A stretch of 64,000 bases of DNA, taken from Balanoglossus misakiensis. Lineage: Eukaryota > Hemichordata. Shown in pieces: positions 1 through 12,400 of this stretch; the first letter of the stretch is position 1, and every line of letters starts with the position of its first letter. Both the position numbers and the translations under genes were made by a program. The notes under the pieces are model-generated. The model searched no databases. It saw nothing but the letters and a program-made list of their open reading frames with translations, and was not told the origin of the DNA. The stretch spans positions 5,394,001 to 5,458,000 of the forward strand of contig CM082584.2 in the NCBI GenBank assembly GCA_040954595.2, in the 5' to 3' direction.

Positions 1-256
1 CAACTGCTCCATTAGTTCGACCACTATTCTTTGGGCACTTATTTGACAACCTCCAACTGTTCGACCAGTGTATAACGGCACAATCCCCCCCCCCCCCCCC
101 TGTAATTCAACTGTGGAGTTTCATTATCCTTATATATAGCGCCCGCCCTCTATGGGTACAGGTATGGGAATAGATTGGAAAGTTTTACACAGTCGTCATA
201 GCACTGATGAAATACAGTGCACTAGTTATGTTTTCCACTCAGAAAGATTCATTTAC

Positions 257-403
257 CTGCAGATTCCTGCTGGACAACATACAACAGTACTCCATTTAAC
301 GAAGACGCCTTGAATGAAATGACTACGTTAAGCTGTCCAAAGAACGCATGGTTGTATTGTAGATAACTGTATTCAGCAAATGATGGAATTGCAATAGTTA
401 CAC
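257..403 (-). other. Exon 19: start of a laminin G domain
   Basis: The 49-codon exon reads [10 protein letters not shown]...LNVVISFKA...LNGVLLYV, the pattern of the first beta-strands of a laminin G domain: a Y-L-x-Y strand, the ISFK(A/T) strand, then the x-G-x-L-x-Y strand. It follows the last EGF (exon 18) directly. The rest of the domain lies beyond the left edge; bases 1-256 hold no further recognisable exon. Confidence 0.75.
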
Positions 404-3400
404 CTGGGGGAAAGAAAATGAGATTTATAATGAGAGATGAACTTTGATGGCAAATACAGACAAGGTATGTGCAGAATGTAAACTTGGTGCAAATGTGTGC
501 GCATTCATCTTTTTCCATCTGATTAAATTAAAAATAGCTAGAAAACTCACTTCTACTTCAGACGCCATTGTAAGAGTACACAACTATCGTGGTTTTGCAC
601 TCATGGGTATTAGAATCTGAACATATTCAAAATGGTGTCGTCTGCTGGCTGAGCATAAGGAGAAAATTGTACAATGCTAAAATAGCAGCTAGATGGGGCT
701 TTAACCCTTTCACTGCCATGGTTCATTCCAAACCCATTGTTTTCAATGGTAAACCTGGACCTCTATAGAGGGAACTGGGGATGAAAGGGTTAAGGATTTC
801 AATAAGATATGACCTACTTTGTTCACAATAGTCACCAGTTAACCCAACAGGACACAAACACTGGTATTGGTTGGCAGTGATGGGCACACACTCGGAATTA
901 GCGTTGCACAGATTACCGAGACATGGATTAAACTGACATCGATCACCAGAGTATGGTACCGCACAGTTACAGGTGTATCCATTATTCTACAAGTCAAACA
1001 AATATAAATGGTCACTTTCTTATTTCGTAGTAACATCATTTCAGACAAGCGAAACAACGACTGATACAGCTCCGGTTCTCATGGGTTGACAATACTTTAT
1101 TTCACAGATTTGGGATGGTATGTTGTAAACTGCAAAAGGCAACCTCATGCAGATTATAATAGGCCATCAGAACTGCAAACCCATGAGAATGTATAAAAAT
1201 AGCATGTCAACATATCATCACAAACAGACTGGATTCACACTATGTATAGTTACCACCACTTACCAAATCAACACACGTTCCAGAATTGAAACACGGACTG
1301 GATAGGCATTCATCGACATTGATCTCACAACTGTATCCTGTAAACCCAGGTGCACACTGACAGGTGTAACCCTGGGATGTCAAAGTATTCACTTCACATT
1401 CTCCATCATTCTGACACGGATTAACTAAAAAGAAAATACCAAAAACAAAGAAATTAGTAAATGCATGGTATGCTTTTGATCAAAAGTACAGACATTTGAA
1501 GAGGTCTTTTCAGAGAAAAATTGAAAATTTGAATACAGATAATAACCTGCTTGAATTCTGGAATCATGCGAATAAAATGAGTACCAAAAGAACTAAAGAC
1601 ATCCCTACAGAGTTTTATGACAACAGTGGCTCTGCAGTTTAGATTCTGCTACAGTTCTACATACATGTATGTGGACATAAGATTTTGAAGACCTTTACAA
1701 TTTACACTATTTTATGCTTCAGATGTAGCTCTGTGTTAAGGGTTGTCTTTATAAGTTTGTTCCTGGCTGTTCACACACATTTTTCCGTGCCACTTGACAC
1801 TTCAGAGATGAGCGTTGCCACACTTACCATAACAGTAGTCACAGAAGAATCTTGTTTCCAAGTTTTGACAGAAGACCCCCGACGGACAGGGATTGGTGAA
1901 GCAATAGTTCCATTCTTCACAGTTGGCACCAATATATTGAAGTGAACAGACACAGGTGTATAGGGTCCCGTATTGAGTGTTGGGCAGATCTATACATGCA
2001 GCACCATTCTGACAGGGGCCGTTCTCGCATGTGTACAGGCTTTCGCACAGTGATCCGGTAAACCCTACTCTGCAGTCACACCTGTCATACAAACAAAAAA
2101 CTGATAGTCAGGGGTATGATTGAAAGTGAATGAAGTGAGGATTGGAAAGCAGCCTGTTGACAACCAAAAATTAACACCACTGGATCCCACAGTTGACTTT
2201 GTGAAACATATAGTTGACCACGAACATGGTCATTGAATGGTGCTGTCGACAGAAAGTTATCATGCTTTGTAACTACTTTTCAGTTGAAAAAAAAATCGCT
2301 TCACATGATTCCAAGAAACAGATGGAGACAGATACATGGCTAGAAAGATGGACAGATGATCAGATGGGCATAACCCTGCTTATCTATAACCTCCAAAGTT
2401 TGTCCGAAGACTATTTGAGGTTGCGTTGCAAGAATCGATTAATTATATAATGCTTACTTTCAACCTGTAGTAAATAATGGATGAAATGTAATAAATAATA
2501 ATGTAATATTTCTTTTAAGTCAATGACTAAAAATAAAACTAAAAACAAAAAAAATAAAACAAATGCGACACTGGTTTTTATGAATATATATTTTCAATAC
2601 TCTAATCTGAATTTCAAATATAACTAAGATGAATGAAACTTGCAAATACATGTACTTATAGAGCTTAATATAAAATGAAAAGTTAAATAGTTAGAAATGA
2701 ACAGTGGTGAGATTTTGTTAGTGTTACCATGAATTATGGCATGTCTCTGAACTGACTAGATCCTATTTGTTGACTTCTGACATACTTACACACAAAGACT
2801 TTGCATGTAGCTCTACCTGTGTCTGCCTGAAACTTTGTGGTTATGTTCACCGAGTATAGGAAGATCAGAAGGACAAAGGGGAAGCCAAGAGAGAGAGAGC
2901 TAGAACAGGTAGGGAAGGAATATCACAGAGGTCATTACATTCAGAAACAGATCAAGCTACTGTATTTCTCATGATCAGAGCCCAGGGCGGCTGAACATTA
3001 AAAGTATGCGGTCACCTATGCAAATATAGCTACAGTTACCATCGCAAATTGAGATATAGCCAATCACGGATTTGCAGTGGGTGGCACACGTAATAAAAAG
3101 AGCGCCACCATATGTTCCTCAGAACACTCAAATAAGCAATTTCTGACATATATGGGCGTGCATGTAAATTGGAGGTGACCGTATACCTTTAACCCTTTCA
3201 CCACCAGTTCTCAATAAAGAGGTCCAACCGTACCATAGAAAACAATGGGTTTGGACTGAACCATGGTGGTGAAAGGGTTAAACCATCACACATCCAGCTT
3301 GGCATGCTTAAAAATTGTCAATGGCATACATTGGGGTGAAAGCCTTTGTCTGAACATGGGTTCTTACCACGAGAAATACAGTAAATGTTAAGCCACATGT

Positions 3401-6400
3401 AAGAATACAGCTGTAAAATTTAAATTTCAAATTAGTAATAGAGAGATTTTTTTTCCTTTTATGCTAGGACTTCTGTAAGATTGAGAAGTTACACAGTGAA
3501 CAGTCAGCAGAAACCATGACTATTCACTAATAAATAATGCCAGCATTGTGGTAAAGGTCTGACCAACAAGACTTTCATAAAATCCTGCAATTATCACTCT
3601 CAAAGACACACATAACTGAGCACTAATCATAATTGATTTGCAAAATTGAGCAATCATAAAAACTTAGATTTCATCTTTTCATGTATAGAGAAAACTGACC
3701 TGTAACTGTTTAATTGGTCAATGCATGTTGCTCCATTCTGACAATTATTGTTGTCACATTCATTGATTTCCGTCTCACAATCGTCACCAGTATATCCTGT
3801 TATGAGCAAATGATACATTAGTCAAACAAATTACTGCTTGGTGATTATACTTGGAATTATTCGGTACAAGAAGTCTTGGAATTCACATGGTATGTCTGGA
3901 CACTCCATTCTGTCAAGTGACTTTGTTTAACGTATCAATACCTAAGAATACTGCATTAGCCTGTGTGATCAGTAAGTATAAACACAAGAATAAACAGTTG
4001 ACAGGAAGGAAGAGTGACAGTCCGACAGAAAATGTTTTTGAGACCTACCTGATAAACACATACACTGGTACTGTTCATTGCCTGTATTTAGACAAGTTGC
4101 GCCGTTCTGACAGGGAAACGAGAGACAGGCTGGCAACGGACTCTCACAGAATTGACCCTCGAATCCCGGCATACAGCTGCATATCACATCACCGCTGAAG
4201 GACAAACACATCCCACCATTCTGGCACGGACTGCTACTGCATGGATCCAACGACTGGCAACGGTCTCCAACTAAGCCAGGTGGACACCTAATGAAAATGG
4301 TAATCAAAATCATTGATATTCTTTCTAAATAACTGGCATTTCAGTTTTGTTATTTTAGTGTTTGCTGTTTTATAAGGGCCGATATGAAACTGAAATAAAT
4401 GATATTTTTTATAATTATTATGAAGACAGCACTACAGTTTTGTTTGTACAAGTAGTTACAGCGCATAGCCAATTCAGGACCCATCCATGACCTCATTACA
4501 TAGACACATACTAATATTTTGGTATGTGGTATTCAAAATTCTTCTTTGGCTCAGAGAAAAATAAAACACGAAAATTAAAAAAAATTCACTTACCTACAGA
4601 CTACTCCACCAAATGCATCTTCTAAGCAATCACCACCATTACATGGTCTAGAATCACATCCTAATAATTCGGACTCACAGTTAACTCCAGTGAAACCAGT
4701 GGCACACTCGCATGATGGCTGAAGTGGGGTTGAAAAAAAAATAGCATCAATGACACTGTGTTCCCACTTACATGTATATCTGTTAAAATTGGACTCATAC
4801 TAATCAATTGGCCCTTTCTGAATAAATTTGACCAGATATTTGAGAGATATGAAGATATTGTGGTCTATAGTGTACAACCATACACAGTTATCACTGTAGT
4901 CTGTTACAGAGGATGTCTTGTGGAATGTTAGAAATTTACGGCTATCAAATTTTTAAATTAGGAGATGACGAAAACGATGTTTCATTTAGATGTTTGGTTG
5001 GTTGGTTGGTTTTTTGATTGATTGGTTGTTGATTAATTGATTGGCTGACGGACTGATTGATCGATCAGGGGTAAAAACCACACTTACCTCATTATTAATT
5101 TCCCAGCAGTACCCACCATTTTGACATGGATTTGGTAAACACACACCTAGTCTGTATTCACAGTACGTGCCACCAAATTCATCACCACACAAACAGAATG
5201 GTCCTATTAAAAAATCACAAGAAATTAAACTGAATACATGTACATATTTAACCCTTTCACCCCAGTTCCCTCATTAGAGGTTCAACCTGATGTCCTTAAT
5301 ACTACAGACAGGTATCACTATAACACATAGTGATGTACATTGTATTACAGTGCAGCTTAGGAATAGCTTTCCAATTTGCTAACAACTTGCTGACACGGTG
5401 TTTATAATGAGCCAACACAGTGTTAGCCTGTGTGTTCCAAGTGTTACAAAGGTGTGAATCTGTTGGCCCTGGCACTTGGCATTGTTCAGTGTTAGCATGT
5501 GCTACAAAGGTGTTAAACCTTGGAGCACCCTATTGTTTTGGCACACAGTGTTAGCCTGTGTGTTCCAAGTGTTACAAAGGTGTGAATCTGTTGGCCCTGG
5601 CACTTGGCATTGTTCAGTGTTAGCACCTTGGCGCACCCTATTGTTTTGGAACACCCCAGTTAAACACAAGCCCAATAGGTGCTAATTAGAGCGCCAATAG
5701 GGTGCCAACCCAGAGTTGACCCAGTGTTTAAACAGAGCTGACCCAGTGTTGGTGCAGTTGGAAAGCTATTCCTAAGCTGCACTGTATGGTAGTAGCAAAG
5801 CAGTATGGTAATTGACCATTTTAGATTCTTACCTAAACTGTCAATGAGACACTCTCCATTTTGACACGGTGATGGAGTACAGGTTGATGCACTGATTTCA
5901 CATCGATCACCAGTAAATCCTCCCTGACACTGACACGTGTAGTCTTCATTCTCCGTTCTGCAGAGTCCTCCATTATAACATGGATTACTATCACACGGAT
6001 CAGAGATCAATTCTTGACAATTCGTTCCAGTGTACGGCAGATTGCAAATACACGTGTATGAGGAGTAACCTTGATCAACGCACTGACCTCCGTTGATGCA
6101 TGGATTGGAGGTACACGGTAAGGGTGGTAAGGCGGTCTCGCAGTTGTTGCCTGTGAAACCGGCGTCACACTGGCAGCTGTACCCGTTGCCGGCGACAACG
6201 CACGCCCCGTTGACGCAGGGACTGGAATCGCAGGCCGTAATTTGACGTTCGCAATTCACGCCCGTGAAACCGGTCGGACACGAGCACAGGTAGCTGTTGA
6301 TCTGGTTGACGCACGTGGCTCCGTTCAAACAGGGCAGCAAATCGCAGGGTTGTATCAGCGTGTCGCACAAGGGACCGGTATAGCCGGTGTAACACGTGCA

Positions 6401-9400
6401 GAAGAAACTGCTACCCACATAGTCGCAGACACCGAACCGGCAGGGGTTGTCATCGCACGGCGTGATCAAAGTCTCGCAGTTCCGTCCCGTGTAGCTGGAT
6501 CCGCAGGTGCACGCGTAGTTGTTGCCGCTGCTCTCGCAGATTCCGTCGTTCAGGCACGGCGAACTATCGCAGGGCGTTATCAGCGCATCGCAGTTCCGGC
6601 CGCGATACCCGATGTCGCACTGACAGACGTAATCGCCGCCGACCTGCTGACAGACGCCGTTGACGCACGGATTGGGGGTGCAGGGGATGTCGGCCTCGCA
6701 GTAGTTGCCTTGGTAACCGGCGTCGCACTCACAGGTATACCTGGCTATGCCGTCGATACAGCGCCCTCTATTGGAACAGGGCGGCGTTTGGGAGGCCAAA
6801 CATTCATCGATGTTGATCTCACAGTGGTTGCCCGAGAATCCGTTGAGGCAGAAACAAGAGTACTGTCCCTGTGGCAGGTTTGTGGGGCATCCTGGGACAT
6901 CTTTCTGACAGCAAAATGCGCCATTCTTACAAGGGTTCGGTTGGCAGGCGTCCACTGTTTGATCGCAATACGTACCAGTGTAGCCATAATCACATTCACA
7001 TGTATAGGAATTCACTTGATCTATACAGGTGCCTATATACAAGAAAGTAGATACAAGATTTATTACTTGAACATCACATGCTTTTGCCAAAGCAATAATA
7101 AAACTCCGCTGTAATGATTTGGAAATACAAATAAGATCATGAACATGGGTTTTTTCTCTCCACAATTTACACTCTAACCACTAGTTATAAAACAGACACC
7201 CAACTAAGGATGGATGCATGCTAAAAGATAAACCATGCAATTTTCAGACAAATGTTGTAAAAATTCAAACACAAATCACATATAGTGACATAAAAATTTG
7301 TTTTAGTTCACTCTGAATTCAGTTGCTTTGCTCTGCTTGGCAATTTTACTACATAGCAGTACATTGTATAAACACCCCCTTTCAGAATTTTCCCAGCAAT
7401 TCCATGGGAAGAAACAAAAGCCACTCAGATTTACTCAGATTTGACTTTTTTAATTAACACTGATTAGTTCAACTATTGAATATCGCTGGATGGACGATGA
7501 ATTAACCTAGTTTTATTTGCCAGAAAGCGAAAAAGCAGGATGAGTTAGTACCATAGTATAAATTCACTTACCATACAGACCACACTGATTATTGACACAG
7601 TCATCGATGTTGACAGTACAATAGCGACCGGTGAATCCAGCTAAACAATTACATGATGGCTCGATCTGTCCTGCAGGGGGTGGAATACATATCCCACCGT
7701 TCCAGCACGGATTGGTACTGCATGGTGCTTCCAGTTCACAGTTAGTGCCAGCTCTGTTGTCAGGGCATTGGCATATGTACTTGCTGATATCATCAATACA
7801 GGTACCTCCAAATAGGCACGGGCTTGATGCACAGTCATTGATGTTGGACTCGCATCGTATTCCTATGAAATAAAGACTTGGGTGTCAAAACATTGACTCT
7901 GTTTTTACACATCCAATACCTAAGAATCAGTGTGCTCTCAGAAACATTTGAGTTCAATTTGAGGATTTCTAACAATTTCTCCGAGTCAGCCCTACACCTT
8001 CGCATGTATTGAGGATAAATTTCTTGAGTCACCAGTGAGTTTGTTGAGACAGTGGCACAGCATATTGGCTTAGAGGATGCACTGCTAATATCCAGATATC
8101 ATATGGTGTGTGTGTCTGTGTGTGCACAAGCAAATTGGTTTCCTATCAAAACATCCATATGTCCACAAACCCTGGGGCTGCTCCCCCCCCCCCTGTATCA
8201 TGTCTATATATCCCTATGAAATGTATGTCGTCTACATAATTTGGGCAACCCTCCTATGTCATCTCTAATACACTCTGACTTCATTCTCCAAACTCACCTG
8301 CAAAGCCAGGCGCACACTGACAGGTGTAACTATTCACTTCATCGAGACACACAGCATTATTCAAACAGGGACTGCTGCTACACTCATTCATTTCGATTTC
8401 ACAGAGCAGGCTTGTGAATCCCGGCGTGCAGACACAGATGAATTGGCCTTGACCGTCATTCTGACAAAGTCCACCATTTTCACACGGATTCGAAGTGCAT
8501 GCGTTAATCAACACCTCACAGTTGACACCAGCATGGGTTGGAGGGCAGTTACAGACATATGCATTCACCAGATCAGTACAGATACCTGCAGGAATACAGA
8601 AAACATAAAATTATTATTTAAACTACAAGTATTTGTAAAAGAAGTTCCAACCAAAGACATGTAGGATAAAGAACTTGATGTAGTACACTAAAATCTGTTG
8701 CTGTTTTTTTTTTAAAGTTTGACATTCAAAATATTATTTTTGTGTCTTGAAGCCTGAAGATATTAATTACAACCCATATCTTTCTTAGAAGTACAGTACT
8801 TAACAGAGTGTAATGGTGACTAAAATAGCATATAGTAAATTTTGTTTGAAACTAAAATCCAGCACAAGCCTATGTAATGTAACCAATGATGTGCACACAT
8901 ACCTGCATTTTGACACGGTTGACTGCTACACTCATCAACATCAATCAGACAGTTGATTCCAGCAAAACCAGCGGCACACTCACAACGATAGCTATTCACC
9001 AAATCAATACACTGACCATTGTTCTGACACGGATTGCTGCCACACTCATGGGACTCCGTCTCGCACTGGTTGCCATAGAAACCAGGAACGCAGGTGCAAA
9101 GATAGTCGGCGGGTTGGTCGGTACAGGTGGCTCCGTTCTGACACGGGTCGCTGGCGCACTCGTCGACGTCCACCTCGCACAGCCTCCCCACGAATCCCTG
9201 GGCGCAGTTGCAGACGAAGGAGTTCAGCAGGTCGACGCAGAGGGCGCCGTTCTGGCACGGGTCGCTGGCGCACTCGTCCGTCTGCCTCTCGCAGTTCCCG
9301 CCCTCGTAACCCGCGGAGCACTGGCACAGGTAGCCGTTGATGACGTCCCGGCAGAGGCCGCCGTTCCGACACGGCGTGCTGCCGCACTCGTTGATGTCCG

Positions 9401-12400
9401 TCTCGCAGTGCCGGCCGGTGAACCCCACCTGGCACTCGCAGAGGTAACCGCTGATCCCGTCGCGACAAACCGCGGCGTTCTGACACGGATTGCTGCTGCA
9501 TTCGTTGACGTTAAACTCGCAGTGAGTTCCCAGGAACCCAGCGGGACAGTCGCAGGTATAGCCATTGACCACGTCTGTGCACACGGCACCATTCTGACAA
9601 GGGTTACTTTCACATTCAAATAATTCCGTGTTGCAGTTGTCACCGATGAAACCTGGCGGGCAGATGCAAATGTAGCTGTTGATTTCATCGACGCACTCCC
9701 CACCATTACCGCAGGGATTACTTGAACATTCATCAATGTTGGTTTGACAATTCACACCTGCCAAAGAGAAAAACAGAACAATCAATGAGAAGTTACATAC
9801 AAATGTATGACAGCATGTCAACACAACACTTCACACATTCCAAATTATAAATAGTATAAATTTTAAAAATGCATTTTGCATCCATTGAGCAGTGGGCCAT
9901 CTAAAGGCCATTGTCAAATGCATTTTCCGTTGTGTTGATTTTCAGCATCAAATCACATGGAGTGACCGTGATCAAAAATAACAGACTCTGACTGAGTAGC
10001 AACTTGCTGCAAGGTAACTGATAAATAATTTTTATAAAAGACCCACTTACCAGTAAAGCCATCTAAACAAGTACAAACATAAGATGCTATGGTATCCAAA
10101 CACAGAGCACCATTCAAACAGGGATTGCTAGCACATTGATCTCCATCATCCTCACATCTATCTCCTGACCAGCCAGGTTGGCAATCACATCGATAACTGC
10201 CGATCAGATCTCGACAGATACCTGTCAAATACATAAAAATATTTATTTGGGAGATAGTTCAGAAGAAGAAACTACACCAATTGTACTTTTCATGTATATA
10301 AAAGTCCTATACTGAATTCAGATGGGAAATGTGATTAGTTATAGGATAACTTTCATAATTTCACTGGTATAGATGTACAACAAACAGTGTAATTAGACCC
10401 AGAGTTAGGAACGATGTCTTTTCCTGTAAATTGCAACATTAAAATACAAACATTTGATTGTGGTATCAGTACTGTAATTAAATTAGACTAGTAGCAAAAT
10501 TAAATTAGTCGCAATCATTGTTTGTGGAAGTAAAGGTTTTTTTTTATACACATGTGCATTCAGAACAAGCAAGCCAAGTCGTGCGGACCAGACAATGTAT
10601 TTTCACATGCTGATAGATATTTACTTAATATCTTACCTCCATTTTGACATGGACTGCTAAGACACTCATTGATAGTGTCTATTTCGCAGTTGGGTCCAGT
10701 AAATGAAGGTGTGCATTGGCAACGGTAAGCTTTGACCAAGTCAATACATGTACCACCATTCTGACAGGGATTGCTAGTACATTGGTCTCCATCTAATTCA
10801 CACCGCGAACCACTGAAGCCTTCTGGACAAGTACATCGATAGGCATTCAGCAGATCTGTACACTGCCCTGTGGACAATAATAAACAATATAGCAGAAAAT
10901 TACATATTATGGAAACACTCAGTTGAAACAATATCCAAATATAGAGGTCACAGTTGATGACAGTTGTGTAAGACTGGTGATAAAGTTGTAGTAGAGATCA
11001 TAAGTGGCAGGTCACAATGCATCACACTGATTCAGCAAGGAGATTATTGTGTACCATGTGGTCTACACATACTCTCCCAACTATGTAATACTCATCAGTT
11101 CAGTATTTTGACCCAGCTGTAACACATACTTGAGCGAGATTTATTTCCCAATCTATTGACTTAGTTACTTTGGACAATGCCAACCAACTGTGAACATATG
11201 GCAAAAATTGTTCCCAGAATAAAACATTGATAAAGTCACCATAAAAATGAGACGTATGCACAGTCCAATCTATTATTCCCTTAGACTACACCCATAAGGT
11301 TTTTAAAAGTATCCTACTGGAACCCCTCTTTTTCTTGGTTTACTTCATATTATAATTAATATTAATTTAATGGTGGCTTACCTCCGTTGAGACAGGGTTG
11401 GCTCTGACACTCATCAATATCAACCGTACAAGTTGTTCCAGTGTATCCTGTCAAACACTGACAACGGAATGCATTGGTGAGATCTATACAGATACCACCA
11501 TTTCTACATGGATTACTGCTGCATTCATCGAAGTTCACTTCACAATTTGTACCTGATGAATGGAAGATGTAGTTTTAGTATGATATAAGTGTAATTGTGA
11601 AATAACTGGTGCAAGAATACAAGGTTTAAATCCCCTATAGCTGCCAAATTTCACATATTTTTTCCACAGTAAAATACTTCAAATATATTCCCTATCCTCT
11701 AAAATCCTCACCATTAAGCCATATTACTTGCATTTGCATCAGTTTGTCATCTCTTGGCGATGCATACCAAGATAGCTGCGTACTGTTTGTATGGAGGCTG
11801 ATTAACAGGTGCGGCACCGTTTTAATACATCACGAATAGTTGAATAGGCTATAATATTGAATACATTCTGCTTTGTGTGACCATCAAGATACTAAGAAGA
11901 ATTACACATCTCACCTTCATAACCAGCCACACATTCACATATGTAACCATTTAATCCTTCAATACAGATGCCACCATTTAAACATGGACTACTTGCACAC
12001 TCCATGGATTCTGATTCGCAATGTGTTCCAACAAATCCTGCAGGACACTGGCATGTGTACCCATTCACACCATCTACACAAACACCTCCATTTGTACATG
12101 GGTTGCTGACACATTCATTGTTGTTCAATTCACAGAGTGTGCCTGGAGTATTAAAGGGGAAGAGAGAATACCTGGAGTTAGTTTTCAAACTGAAAACAGC
12201 TGATTAGCTTGATCAACTAAGGGGTCAGAGCTCTTTAATCAACCCCTTGCACAGACCAGAAACTAAACTACAACCTGTTTTCAGTCTGCCTCACATATTG
12301 GTGGCGGTATCATGATACTGGGACTGTTAGCAACGTTATGCTAGAACTACATGTATAGCTTTGTATTCTACTGGCAAAACATGACAAAGCATCATGTATC

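Noticed and set aside
6242-7114. 290-codon open frame on the plus strand
   Set aside because: It is antisense to exon 11 of the EGF gene. The GC-rich repeated EGF codons leave the opposite strand open; the protein has no domain and changes character exactly where the GC-rich region ends.
8886-9623. 245-codon open frame on the plus strand
   Set aside because: Antisense shadow of EGF exon 8, for the same reason.
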